From Pyxicephalus adspersus (taxonomy: Eukaryota > Chordata > Amphibia > Anura > Pyxicephalidae): a stretch of 64,000 bases of DNA. Below, one piece after another: positions 24,345 through 35,930 of this stretch (position 1 is its first letter; each line of letters starts with the position of its first letter). The stretch is from contig NC_092860.1 in the NCBI RefSeq assembly GCF_032062135.1, positions 71,500,668-71,564,667 on the forward strand. Reading direction: 5' to 3'. Both the position numbers and the translations under genes were made by a program. The notes beneath the pieces were generated by a model. The model worked only from the letters and a program-made list of their open reading frames with translations, was not told where the DNA came from and searched no databases.

Positions 24345-24790
24345 AATCATTTTTTTTTAACTTTATTTATTAGAAAATAATTTTACATCATACAAACATT
24401 ATATCAAATAACAACAAAAAGGAAGGAGGGGTAGGTAAGGGAAGGGGAGAAGCTTACATTTAAACAACAAAACTTGTAACGATATACAGACACATAAAAA
24501 TATAACAAAACAGTGTCCTAGTACCAACACCAAAATACAGGTGTAAAACATCACACTCGGTCAAGACCAGTGTACCTGCGATACAGCATACAGCATAGAA
24601 TATAGGCCCTGAGAATGAACTACTTTTGCTGAAAAAATGCATCTGTTAAACAACAGTATAAAGTCACACTTAAATAGCCATAGGCAGAGCTGTACTTCTA
24701 GACCAGCATGTGGTTACATGTAATACATCTTCATAAAAAACAGAGAAAAACTTACAGCACCCAGTTCATTGTCATATCTGACGGCTTCAT
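24345..24790 (-). repeat. Possible L1-type 3'UTR fragment
   Basis: On the - strand it ends AATAAATAAAGTTAAAAAAAA, preceded by AT-rich noncoding sequence similar in style to the 3' ends at 42.4 and 47.6 kb. No coding part of L1 is visible, so the class is uncertain. Confidence 0.35.
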
Positions 24791-24793
24791 AGG

Positions 24794-25087
24794 ATGGCTC
24801 CTATTCCCCCGCTGCTGAAAGTTCTTCGTGGCTTCCTTAAGAGGAGGCTGGGGCATGTGGCTGTGAGGAGAAAGCCGCGGCCCGCTGCTCCTCTTTCCTG
24901 TCAATGGAGATCGGATGGTCCACAGATGAGTAGCGCTCTACAAACCAGTCCATACAGGCACCGCAACATTGCAGAGACAATGCGGGAAGTGCCGGTTTTG
25001 TATAGGAACATCCCGGAGGTGACTGGGAGCAATCAGTGCGTGCAGCTATTCCATGAGGCGCCGGAACCAGAATTCCAGAATAAATAA
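24794..25087 (+). other. GC/CpG-richer open frame, unidentified
   Basis: A 97-codon frame starting MAPIPPLLKVLRGFLKRRLG and ending in a stop at 25085-25087, clearly GC-richer than its surroundings. The basic, amphipathic N-terminus would suit a mitochondrial presequence, but I do not recognise the protein. The opposite strand is also open, and a consensus splice donor (GGGTGCT|GTAAGT) lies on the - strand near 24753-24765, so it might instead be a - strand first exon. Could be an unknown exon, a retrocopy or part of a repeat. Confidence 0.25.
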
Positions 25088-25111
25088 TTTTAACGTTGAA
25101 GGTGGCCAATT

Positions 25112-26015
25112 ACCTTATCAGAGCTAAGTCTATTTTCTCTCCTTCCTCTCCTAGATCTTTCATGCTTCTAACACTGTTGATCCTTGTAATCCAAATCGTG
25201 AACCCCATTGGTATTTAGGAGACTGATCTCTCTTGGTTTGCTTCCTACCTGTTTGACAGCTCCTTTCATGTTTGTTTCAAAGTTTCTCTTCCCTGTTGGT
25301 GTTCCCCAATGGTCAATCCTTGGACCAGTTCTTTTTTTTCTGTACTCCTCCTCTCCTGGTAGTCTTATATCCTTTATTGATTTTCAGTACCATCTGTATG
25401 CTGATGACACTCAAATCTATCTGCGCCTTACTTGTCTCCCTCAGTCGGCCCTCTGCTTCATTCCCCCAAATTCAGAACATTTCCAAGTCCTGCCATTTTC
25501 CAAAATCTACCTGTCCCCAGAGACACCAAACTCCTTGTACACACTCCTGACATCATTTTGTCTGGATTATTGTAACATCCTACTCTATTATACTCTATTA
25601 TATTAACCTGACTCTATCCTCTACAATCTATCATAAATTCTGCAGCCAGACTAATCCATTCTTCCCAGCACTCCTCTTCTGCTGCCTCTCTTTGCAATTC
25701 TCCACACTGGCTTCCATTTCATCTTAGAATCAAATTCAAGCTCATGTGCTTTGCCTTCAATTCCCTCCACAACTCTTGTCCCTCTTCTGCTCGTCGCTCA
25801 TCCAATGACCTACTAAGTAAGAATGGTCTTCCTCGTCCTATTCGGCTTGCTCTTACTTTCTGCACATTTAAAAGAGCTTTAAAACCCATCTTTTCAAACT
25901 TGCCTACCCGTCTTACTCTGTCTTTCAAACCCTCACTACCTACCCACCAATTCATTACACCCCCCTCTAATTGTGTGCTACTTCCCCCTCCTCTTAAATT
26001 GTAATATTTTGGCAC
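25112..26015 (+). mobile_element. L2/CR1-type LINE fragment (RT to C-terminus)
   Basis: The 25208-25606 frame contains [15 protein letters not shown] and then [14 protein letters not shown] with the reverse-transcriptase YADD active site, followed by a C-terminal FCLDYCN block. Later frames match the ORF2 C-terminus of the other copies. Several frameshifts. No (AAT)n tail is preserved after 26015. Confidence 0.88.
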
Positions 26016-29000
26016 CAAATAAATACCGTTGAATAAAAATAATGTTTGATGTTTAATAAAGTTACTTAGATTTAATCAGTTGTTTTTCACTATTTAAATT
26101 TACTAATAATTTCTAAACAAGCCAAATGTAAAGTCCCAATGAAGGAGCGTTCTCAGCTATCTCCATACCAATTTTGTAACAGTTATCTATTTTGTGCAAA
26201 TGTATTTTCTTTAACAGCTTGTCATGGCCTGGCCTTTTCTTTTTCATGAGCCTCCCACACTCATGGTTTACACTTCTGCAAGATTGACAAAATAAAGGTT
26301 TTGTTACTCATGTGTATTGCTGTTCTCTTTATGACTCAGAGACAGGGATCGTCACCACTGATTATTATGTACAATATTCAGTGTCCTAATTCTTCAATAA
26401 AATGGGCAAGGCTTTCACTATTACAAATTTCTTAAAGCTGCTTGCTGCTTTACAGGAGACCTGGTTGTATGATCTGGTTGATGTGTAAAGGAAAATTATT
26501 CTATATTCTAGAGAATGCATGTATCATTTGGTATTAAACCATATTCTAAAACAGGTCACACTTTCATGCCTGCTTATCACAATCCATTTAGTTGACGGGG
26601 CCTGAATATTGTCCACCACCTGGTCCGTTCATAACTCATTTTCCTGGTACAGCTACATAGCCTGAAAAACACTTCCACAAATTAATTAAAACTGCTGCGC
26701 TGATTCCTAATGAACTTTTAATATTTGACAGCTGGTAGCAGCAAACACCCAACTGCTAACTACCACCTCTTTTCATATCCCATTAATGGCTGCAGACATA
26801 GTTTTCAGGTGAGTAGCCATGCTTCAACCTCCCCCCTGCCAATCTGAACTAAAGCATAAGTGTTTCTCTATTTTTATTATTTTTTTCATTCATGTTTATG
26901 AAAAAAGTTTGAGATCTATTGCATTTTATGTACAGCATACTGTTTTCACTGTGCCACCATAGTCCGTGCTACTGCCAACACAGTCATCTGCCAATATTTA
27001 GCCCATTATACTCTTCATTCATTATTTTCACATACTGCCTTCTGTCACAGTCTCTGCACTCTTCTCCAACACTATATTGCATTTTGTCATATTCTACACA
27101 CTCTTCTTCTGCACACACTGTATGCTATCATACCCCTGCACATCTCTCCTGCACATGCTGCCAAAATCATACCTGCTGCACTGTTTTAAGCATATACTGC
27201 CTGGAAATATAGCCTCAACTCTTATCTACTATACAGCTTCTAGACACTGTTATACCATGCAAAGCTTACGGAGCATATACAGCCACCCCCATCAACCAAT
27301 ACAAATTCAGCCCTCCCCGTCCCTCTCTTTATATGCCACAGACTGGGAATTTTTTTTCTTATTCTGATTCTTGATGTTGATGAGGATGCAAAGGTATAGA
27401 GTGTTAGAGAAGAAGATAGAGCTTTGCAGCTTTAGAAGCACCTTCACAATTAGAAAAATACATTTTGGAGCAAGTCAGTTTTAAATTTAAGGAGAAACTT
27501 AATGCTTTTGCTCGAAGTGACTGGCACTTTTGTCATTCCTGTTAGTAGCATCTCAGTGCTGCTGCTGATGCTGCTGTCTCAGTTGACTGCGAGGCATAAA
27601 TCACCGTTTTTGCAAAGCATAGGCTTCTAATTTTCACAGTTCTCCAGGATGTCTCTATATGTACAACAGTATACCCTGAGAACTCTAAACTGAGTTACAC
27701 ATCACAGTTTTGATCCTGAGATTTTTTTGTATTTTTCAGTTATTAGTGAAATTATAGTGACAAATGTATACCAATCTACACCACAGATGCAGTTGTTATC
27801 CCAAAATTCTCTATTCCCATACTAAAAACAAATTCAAACAGTCACAAGTTTGCTAATCACGTTTTTTTTTATATTTAAATGGCAGGTGCCCCCACTATTT
27901 AATACACTTCTCTGCAAACACAACAACCATAGTGAAGTTCCCCTTCCCATCTTTGATTTTAAAGTTAATTAGCTGATGAAATATTCATCATCAACAGTCC
28001 TTTGTAAAAAAAATCATAATGTAGTCTTCAGAGTAAATTTCAATCATTTTGCCCTTCGACCAAAGGAGGGAGGACTAAAGAAATGTTTCCTTCTGTCTGT
28101 AGCACATTGATAACATCATATCATCGTTGGTCATTTGACTAGAGCTTAGGACCTGCCTTTTATTAATAAATTGTACATTTTTTTTGTTTTTTTTTTTTAA
28201 TGAAAAATGTTGTTCTTGCAAAATACTGTGACATCTCAGAAATGTATTCATGCAGATTTATAAATATACTGAAATCACAACTTAAGATCATAGGGGTTTT
28301 TTAACATAAAAATAATTTAGCTTATGTTTGATTGTTACTGGTCTTTAGGAGCTAAGGATTTCATTGAGCTAAGGATTGTATTTCCTCCCTTCTATATATC
28401 CTTTTATGGATGTCACTGGCAAGGGAATCGTGTGCCTGTACAGCATTGAACAACGTCCTCTAACTGCTTTGTTTTGTCTGTCAGTATGGCTTTTTAAATC
28501 CCCCAAAAACACTTGTTGTAACAGGCCTCATAAAAGTACTGTTTTCTGTGTTGTAGTTTGGTTTATCTCAGCGTTATATGCTAAACTAATTTCAAAAGGC
28601 TTTACTGATGCTTTTAGTATAAACAATATGTGTCTAGAAATTGTAGCACATTTAATAAAGGTCATAAAAGTGTGTGACTCAGTGTTGGTACTAAAAGTAT
28701 CCAGTGTAATAAATTATCCAAAAAGTTAAGAACATAGTAGATGTAACTGCTCTTACTGTGTACAAGATAAAATTGTCACTACATAAAATAAAGTAAAAAG
28801 CCATTTATTTTTGTATATGCATTTCTTTTTTTAGAGTGTGTGTATGTGTTGGGGGGTGATAGATATGATGGACAAGGGTAGGGGGGTTTAAACTGTGTTT
28901 ATGCAGAAAAATTAAAAAAGTTAAAAACATTGCAATATAAAAAAGCCTAAAAGAAAAGATAATTATACACCCATAATTGTTTACCTTGAATATAAACATA

Positions 29001-29640
29001 CAGTTATTTATGTCTTCTATGCACTCATTTATTATAAGCATGGTCGAGTTTAACATTGTTTAAGTCTGTGTATTTTTACTGCTTTAGTTATTCTTTTTCT
29101 GATGGTCTATTAACCACGGAAGACTTTGAACATTAAAAAAACGCAATCCTAAAAGTTTAAACAAAGATCCTAACATTCATTTCTTATCTGCTGATACTTT
29201 TTCCCTGCCGCTGCTCCACCCACTGCTATTGCCAGAAATTACTAGCTGTAATATGGACAGTCAGGAATTGCTTTATAATAGACAGTATTAGGTGCTTTCA
29301 GAATACAAGCACTCCACCCATACATCCTTCTCAAGTCTTCATTTACACATTTAAAAAAAGGGGTTACACTAGTTTGCAAAGTCAATTGGATTGTTGTATT
29401 GGATTTGACATTTCTGGTATCTATAATATTCTACTGTATTTCAATGACTGAGAATCTTGCAATTTTTTTTACCATCTTCACAAAATACTGTAATGATTTT
29501 AATTTGGTAATTTTGTGTTACCTAGTTAGAACCACAGTTGAGATCTTTGGTCTGCATAAGTAAAAGTCAGTTTGGTCTGGATCAATTGAAGAAACTTTAC
29601 AGTTACAGTTTATTTTTCAACATATTATATGTATTTAATC
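26016..29640. other. Unannotated stretch
   Basis: 3.6 kb of AT-rich DNA, C/T-rich at 26930-27330. The longest frame (28376-28729, +) shows no recognisable domain. No repeat boundary recognised. Confidence 0.4.
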
Positions 29641-29644
29641 CTTT

Positions 29645-29725
29645 TTTTTTATTATTAATATTAATAATAAATAGGATTTATATAGCGCCAACATATTATG
29701 CAGTGCTGTACATTAAATAGAGTTA
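29645..29725 (-). repeat. L2-like LINE 3' tail
   Basis: Reverse complement reads TGTACAGCACTGCATAATAT, then GTTGGCGCTATATAAATCC and an (AAT)n tail, the same terminus as at 2368-2528. Confidence 0.75.
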
Positions 29726-29850
29726 AACCCCTTTTTAACTGTAGTCAGTTCTAAAAATTCATTACTCCTCCTCTACTCTTAACTGGTATTTTTTTATTAT
29801 TTTTTGTATACCATTTAACATTTTATTTTGTTACCATTCATTTTGTTGCA

Positions 29851-30450
29851 TTAACCCCTCTAGCGGGAGGGGACGATCTCCAGGGTTTCCCAGTGACGTC
29901 AGTGCAGGCGGGCGGATCGACAGGAAATTCAAAAAATTTTGTATTGGATTCAATACAAAATAGCTGTAATAAATCCAATACAACAAAATTTTCATATATT
30001 ATAAATATAATTATATTATATATATAATATTTATGCTACTGTGCACTTACATTACATGTTTTTTTTTTAACAGATTTTTGTCTTTTTTTTATTTAAAGTT
30101 TATTATTAAATTTATTAAATATTGGACATATTTTGGTGGGCTATGCCTAAGAATTATAGCCTACAATGTAAAATACATTTCCATGCAAAAAATGCTTTTT
30201 AGAATAAAATGCCCAAAACTTCCCCACAAAAATGACAAATTATAGAATATTTAAAAACCTATATATTTTTTTTTTACAACGTTTTTCTGTAACTAACACT
30301 AATAAAATTAGAAACAAAATAAATTTGTTTTACTGCATTTTTGTCTGTAGATTATATAGAAAAAAAAGTAATGTTTGCAAGACAAAAGTGCCAAAAATAT
30401 GTTCTGTTCCAAAAGCAGTATATAGGTGTGAGAGCTGAAATGGTTGATAA
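29851..30450. mobile_element. piggyBac-like nonautonomous element, copy 2 (inverted)
   Basis: Starts TTAACCCCTCTAGCGGGAGG, passes through a GC-rich part, then TTGTATTGGATTCAATACAA, the same inner palindrome as copy 1, then an AT-rich part. Relative to copy 1 the internal order is reversed. The right end is worn (TGGTTGATAA near 30441-30450), so the exact boundary is uncertain. Confidence 0.6.
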
Positions 30451-30819
30451 GTAAATGTGAGCCTGTTCTGTGAGCTGTGTGGTACAATAAAAGTTAGGAT
30501 TTGTAATTGTCTAGAAGGGATCCCATATGTGAGAAATAGGGATTAGCGAGAATGTCTCTGACATTCTCACAAAAATTTCCTCGAACTTCCGATGTGTCTG
30601 CGAAATTTCCGCAAACCAATTTCGCTGACCCATTAGAAGATCGAGGAAATCATTACAGGAGGAGTACCGCGGCTGCATTCATGAATGCAGCCATGAGAAT
30701 CCTCTTGTGCGTGATCCCCGGGCACTAGACGTTAAATAAGGACCTCATTTAACCTGTAGTGCCCAGGCATTGCGCACAGGAGGATTCACATGGCTGCAGC
30801 TGCGGTACCTGTCAGTGTG

Positions 30820-30918
30820 AGTCCTGCAGCTGTGCTCATCAATGAATGCAACCGTGGGAATCATCACAGGATGATTCCCACGGCTGCATTCATTCATGAT
30901 GAGCACAGCCGCGGGACT
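30820..30918. repeat. Long imperfect hairpin
   Basis: Arms 30820-30865 and 30870-30918 are largely complementary (for example GTGGGAATCATC against GATGATTCCCAC, and GCTGTGCTCATC against GATGAGCACAGC), giving a stem of about 46 bp with a 4-nt loop. A second, weaker inverted pair (30670-30715 against 30770-30800) lies just upstream. Confidence 0.85.
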
Positions 30919-30949
30919 CTTGTGTTCTTGGATAAAGAACACATACTAC

Positions 30950-31440
30950 GGGGTTGCAAGAGGAATCAGGGGCTCCAACAGGGCCAATCTGCTGGCAGCG
31001 CTGCGTTGTGGGAAACTCACACGTACCATGCCTGGCTCACATCATGAACCTGATAGTACAGCGCTTCCTTAGGAATTACCCAGGCCTCCAGCCGCTGTTG
31101 CTGAAGGCTAGAAAGTTGTCAGCGCATTTCTGCTGGTCATAAACAGCCAGTGCCGTATTGGTGGATTTACGGAGAAATCTCAATCTGACGGTGCACCAGT
31201 AAATTTGTGATGTGGCCACTCTTTGGAATTCCACCTTTTGCATGCTGCAGCGGCTGGCTGAACAACAGAAAGCAGTGGTGGATTACATGGCAGAGTCTGT
31301 TCCAGACGTATACCTGCCCTCTGCCTCTATCTACTTTGAGGCCGATTACACTTGTATTGGAGCTGTGTAACCAGCTAATTTTTTTACGGAGGACCTTCTT
31401 CAGGGACCTCTGACTCTAACTACTTTTAGGCCTATATCAC
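30950..31440 (+). pseudogene. hAT-family transposase fragment, broken
   Basis: The frame at 30954-31142 contains HVPCLAHIMNLIVQRFL and NYPGLQPLLLKARKLSAHF, the C.AH.LNL.V conserved block of hAT transposases. A shifted frame (31205-31365) continues CDVATLWNSTFCMLQRLAEQ and KAVVDYMAE, matching the D..TRWNST.....R block, with the usual R replaced by L. No zinc-finger N-terminus and no C-terminal dimerisation region (the usual end of hAT proteins) were found. The tandem arrays begin right after it. Confidence 0.85.
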
Positions 31441-32870
31441 TTGTAAGGGATCTGTGATTCATAATTAAATTAAATAGATAGCAAGTGGGATCAGAATTAA
31501 ATATCTGTATTTTTTGGAGAGAAATACAGAAATTTTCATGGCTTTTTTGATTTGGTTTTTGGAGAGAAATACAGACGTTTTTCTGTCCTTTTGGATACAT
31601 AGCAAGTGGTATCAGAATGACATATCTGTATTTTTTTTAGAAAAATACAGAAAATATTAATGCTTTTTTTGATAGATAGCAAGTGGGATCAGAATGAAAT
31701 ATCTGTATTTTTTTGAGAGAAATACAAATTTTTTTCTGGCTTTGTTGATATATAGGAAGTGCTATCACAGTTAAATATCTGTATTTTATAAAGAGAAATA
31801 CAGAAATGTTTATGGCTTTTTTGATAGATAGCAAGTAGGATCAGAATAAAATATCTGGTTTTTTTTTGGAGAGAAATACAGACATTTTTCTGGCTTTGTG
31901 GATATATACCAAGTGCTATCACAGTTAAATATCTGTTTTTTTTTTTAGGGAAATACAGACATTTTTATGGCCCTTTTAAAAGATAGCAAGTGGTATCAGA
32001 ATGACATATCTGTACTTTTTTTTTAGAAAAATACAGACATTTTTCTGGCTTTACCTGATAGATTGCAAGAGGTATCATAACTAATTATCTGTATTTTTTT
32101 GTGGAGAAATTCAGACATTTTTATGGCCTTTTTGATAGATAGCAAGTGGTATCAGAATGACATATCTGTATTTTTTTTTTAGAAAAATACAAACATTTTT
32201 CTGGCTTTTCTGATAGATTGCAAGAGGTATCACACCTAATTATCTGTATTTTTTGGAGAGAAATACAGAAATGTTTCTGTCCTTTTGGATACATAGCAAG
32301 TGGGATCAGAATGAAATATCTGTATTTTTGTATATAAATACAGAAAATTTTCTGGCTTTTGTGATAGATTGTAAGAGGTATCAGAAATAAAGAACTGTAT
32401 TTTTTTGAGTGAAATACAGAAAATTTTATGGCTTTTTTGATTGATAGCAAGTGGGATCAGAATAAAATATCTGTCTTTTTTTAGAGAAATACAGACATTT
32501 TTCTGGCTGTGTGGATATATAGCAAGTGCTGTAACAGTTAAATATCTGTTCTATTCTTTTTTAGCCAAATACAGAAATTTTTCTTTTCTTTTGGATAGAT
32601 AGCAAGTAGTATCATAATGAAATATCTGTATTTTTTGAAGAAGTACAGAAATTGTACTGGCTTTTGTGATAGATTGTAAGAGGTATCAGAATTAAAGATC
32701 TGTATTTTTTTGAGAGAAATACAGATTTTTTTCTGCCTTTTTGATAGATAGCAAATGGGATCAGAATTAAATATCTATATTTTTTTAGAGAAATAAAGAA
32801 ACATTTCTGGGTTTTTGGATAGATACCAAATGTTATCAGAATGAAATATCTGTACAGTATTATTTATTGA
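31440..32870. repeat. Tandem array of ~77-bp units, orientation 1
   Basis: About 18 diverged units, each of the form GATAGATAGCAAGTGGGATC, AGAATGAAATATCTGTATTT, T-run, GAGAGAAATACAGA, then TTTTTCTGGCTTTT. Each unit holds an inner inverted repeat CTGTATTT/AAATACAG. Unit starts (for example 31671, 31747, 31822, 31900) are 75-78 bp apart. No gene: the open frames here are products of the repeat. Confidence 0.92.
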
Positions 32871-32889
32871 TATTGATATTTGATATTGA

Positions 32890-33680
32890 TATTTAATTAT
32901 GATAGCACTTGGTATCTATACTAAAACCCATGAAAATTTCTGTATTTCTCTCAAAAAAATACAGATATTTAATTCTGATTGCACTTGGTATCTATCCAAA
33001 AAGCCATATAAATTTCTGTATTTCTCTCAAAAAATACAGATATTTTATTCTGATCCCACTTGCTTTCTATCAAAAAAGGCAGACAAATTTCTGTATTTCT
33101 CCTCAAAAATGCAGTTCTTTAATTCTGATACCTCTTCCAATCTATCAAAAATACAGATATTTATTTGGGATAGCACTTGGTATATATATATCCTAAAACC
33201 CATACAAATTTCTGTATTTTTCTCAAAAAACTACAGATATTTATTTCCTATAGCACGTGGTATCTATCCAAAAGGCCATAAAAATTTCTGTATTTCTCTA
33301 AAAAAAAATACAGATATTTTATTCTGATCTCACTGTGCTTTATTTTCCCCAAAGCCATAAAAATGTCTGTATTTCTTTAAAAAAATACAGATATTTTTAC
33401 TGATAGCACTTGGTATCTATCCTAAAACCCATAAAAATTTCTGTATTTCTCTAAAAAAAAAATACAGATATTTAACTCTGATCTCACTTTGCTGTATATC
33501 CCCAAAGCCATACAACTTTCTGTATTTCTCTCAAAAAAATAGATATTTTATTCTGATCCCACTTTGCTTTATATCCCCAAAGCCATGAAAATTTCTGTAT
33601 TTCTCTCAAAAAATACAGATATTTATACTGATAGCACTTGCTATATATCCACAAATCCAGAAAAATTTCTGTATTTCCCC
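32890..33680. repeat. Tandem array of ~77-bp units, inverted orientation
   Basis: About 10 units that are the reverse complement of those at 31440-32870 (GATAGCACTTGGTATCTATC, AAAATTTCTGTATTTCTC, AAATACAGATATTT). The two arrays converge on a short AT-rich centre at about 32870-32890. The 142-codon frame at 32899-33327 is made entirely of this repeat. Confidence 0.92.
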
Positions 33681-33689
33681 GCTGATTCC

Positions 33690-34420
33690 ACCAATCCCAT
33701 TCCCTTTCATGTGGTTTCACTAGATAGTAGGTATGGACAGTGTGAATCTCGTTCATATATTCATGTCACCGTGAACTACAGCTTCTACACTATCCATAGA
33801 GGTGAATGCCTCAGTAGCCAACTCTAGATGCCAGTTACCAATGCCATCCACACGTCGTCTCAGAGCCCACCGCCTCCTCCTCCTGCTGTTACTGCTGCTG
33901 CCTGCCCAGTACTCAACTCTAGATGCCAGTTACTAATATCGTCCACACTCCGTCTCAGGGCCTAACGCCTCCTACTCATGCTGTTACTGCTGCTGCCTGC
34001 CCAGTACCCAACTCTAGATGCCAGTTACTAATGCCATCCACACTACGTCCCAGAGCCTACCGCCTCCTCATGCTGTTACTGCTGCTGCCAGTACTCAACT
34101 CTGGGTACCAGTTACTAATGTCGTTCACACTCCATCTCAGAAGGGCTCACTGCGTCAGAAGGGCTCACTGCCTCCTCCCCCCAGTACCCAGCTCTAGATG
34201 CCTGTTACCAATGCCATCCACACTTCTCAGGGCCCACCGGCTACTCCTCCTGCTCTTACTGCTGCCGCCTGCCTACTGCCCAGTACCCAGCTCTAGATGC
34301 CAGACTGGACTCAAGCTCAACAAGGTCTTCTTTCCCCACTGATTCCGCCAAGCCCGTTCCCTTTCATGTAGTTTCATTAGACAGTAGCCCAGAGTGTGGA
34401 CGACGGCATTAGTAACTGGC
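33690..34420. repeat. GC-rich ~98-bp tandem repeats, left cluster
   Basis: Four to five units of CTAGATGCCAGTTACTAATG, CCATCCACACTCCGTCTCAG, GGCCCACCGCCTCCTCC, then CTGCTGTTACTGCTGCTGCC (starting near 33829, 33919, 34016, 34197). A flanking block (CCATTCCCTTTCATGTGGTT at ~33698) recurs at ~34357, and GTTACTAATG-type sequence is inverted at 34403-34440. Confidence 0.88.
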
Positions 34421-34685
34421 ATCTAAAGCTGGGTGTAGTGCATCTTTAATGGCAACCCGAAGTGTGTAATGCAAGTGTGTAATCTGAAATTTGTGAATGA
34501 ATGTAGAAGGCCACGTCTTCTGCTTCATCCATCAGTACCACACTTTATGGGACTGAATTTCTGTGTATGTTACCCTGGAACTGAGAAGTGGGACAGCAGA
34601 CCCTCCGTATATGTCAGGGGGATGAGATGGGAGACCCTGGTATGTGTAACGGGAACCGAGAGGTCCTTGATGACCACATTGAGCC

Positions 34686-35340
34686 ATGAAGTTATTCAGC
34701 TCTGCAGACGTCCGGAGACTTCTCCACAACAAGTAGGTGGCCATCCTGGAAGACTCCATTCAAAGATCTGTTTACAAAAATCCTGTGAAAATACTGGATA
34801 CAGGAAGGGTGAGATGAAATTTGCAAATGACACGTTGGGGGATGGCCCGTGTCTATTCGGAGTACATGGAGAGTGCGCTGGCCGACTTCGAACAGTGACC
34901 TCAGCCTGATGTCATCATCAACTCGTGTATCTGGGATGTTATCAGGTATCATGACCAATCACTGGAATTGTACAAAACCAACCTGGACCACCTGTTCATT
35001 CAGCTCACCGAGGTGCTGAGCCCCGAATGTCTGGTGATATGGAACATGGCCATGCCTGTTGGATTTAGAGCTGATGAAGTGCTAGAGTACCCAATTCCTA
35101 ATGTGCAATGTGCAATGTCCTTCAGTTCCTAGAAGGGAATTTCTACAGAGCCACTCTGGCAGATTTGCACATATTGGATGTGATTGACATGCACTTCCAC
35201 TTCAGCTTTGAGCTGTGCTTCAGGGTTAAAGATGCCACCCACTCGAATCAGCTGGCCCATTGGAAGTGTACCTGCATCCTGATGGCTCATATTGCTCAAG
35301 CCTGGGGCGTGCAGAAGAAACAGCAGGAAGAGGAGGCGGT
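34686..35340 (+). pseudogene. PCED1 (FAM113)-like PC-esterase pseudogene, intronless
   Basis: PCED1 proteins are GDSL/SGNH-fold PC-esterase-domain proteins of poorly known function. From an ATG at 34686 the frame reads MKLFSSADVRRLLHNK, a stop, then VAILEDSIQRSVYKN; the catalytic-serine block, normally GDS, is EDS here. A shifted frame gives KGEMKFANDTLGDG. After an apparent deletion of ~35 codons it continues RVYSEYMESALADFEQ, a stop, PDVIIINSCIWDVIRY and SPECLVIWNMAMPVGF. A frameshift near 35105 leads to EGNFYRATLADLHILDVIDM and LMAHIAQAWGVQ. At least two stops and two frameshifts; no introns, so probably a retrocopy. Confidence 0.85.
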
Positions 35341-35930
35341 GGGCTCTAAGACGGAGTGTGGACGGCATTGGTAACTGGCATATAGAGCTGGGTAGCGTAA
35401 GGAGGAGGAGTAACAATGCCATCCACACTCGATCTCAGGGCCCACCGCCACTGTAGGGACAGTGGGAATCTCGCTCATTCATTCATGTCTCCAATAGCTA
35501 CAGCTTCCACACTGTCCATAAAGGTGATGGCCTCAACCTCTAATGCCTCAGGGCCCACTGCCTCCTCCTCCTGCTGTTGCTGCTGCCGCCTGCCCAGTAC
35601 CCAGCTCTGGATGCCAGTTAGCAATGAGGTCCACGCTCCGTCTCAGGGCCCACTGCCTCCTCCTCCTGCTGTTGCTGCTGCCGCCTGTCATTCAATACTA
35701 TTCTTAAAAATGGTATTACAGACATCTAGGTGGCATTGACAATGCACTACACCTAGCTCTAGATGCCAGTTACCAATGCGGTCCCCGCTCTTTCTCAGGG
35801 CCCACCGCCTCCTCCTCTTGCAGCTGTCTGTCAGTACTCCATTCACAAAAATTGTATTACAGACTTCTAGGTGGCATTGAAGATGCACTACACCTAGCTC
35901 GAGATTCCGGTTACCAATGCTGTCCCCACG
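35341..35930. repeat. GC-rich ~98-bp repeats, right cluster
   Basis: Begins with one unit in opposite orientation directly continuing the PCED1 reading (GGCGGTGGGCTCTAAGACGG, GGCATTGGTAACTGGCAT). Forward units follow (near 35415, 35545, 35615, 35760). Two near-identical blocks (TATTACAGAC.TCTAGGTGGC, GATGCACTACACCTAGCTC) lie at ~35714 and ~35855, and an inverted version at ~34420-34510. Confidence 0.85.

Noticed and set aside
28376..28729. 117-codon + frame
   Set aside because: No recognisable domain, no splice context and AT-rich composition like the surroundings; probably chance.
32899..33327. 142-codon frame with repeating KYRYFILI and NFCISLKK peptides
   Set aside because: It is a by-product of the tandem array; the unit length is not a stable multiple of three and no start context or homology supports it.
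31440..33680. Regularly spaced short repeats resembling a CRISPR array
   Set aside because: Whole ~77-bp units repeat with no unique spacers, the genome is eukaryotic and there are no cas genes.
33923..34342. 139-codon + frame with Leu-rich repeats
   Set aside because: It is the translation of the ~98-bp GC-rich minisatellite, with no independent support.
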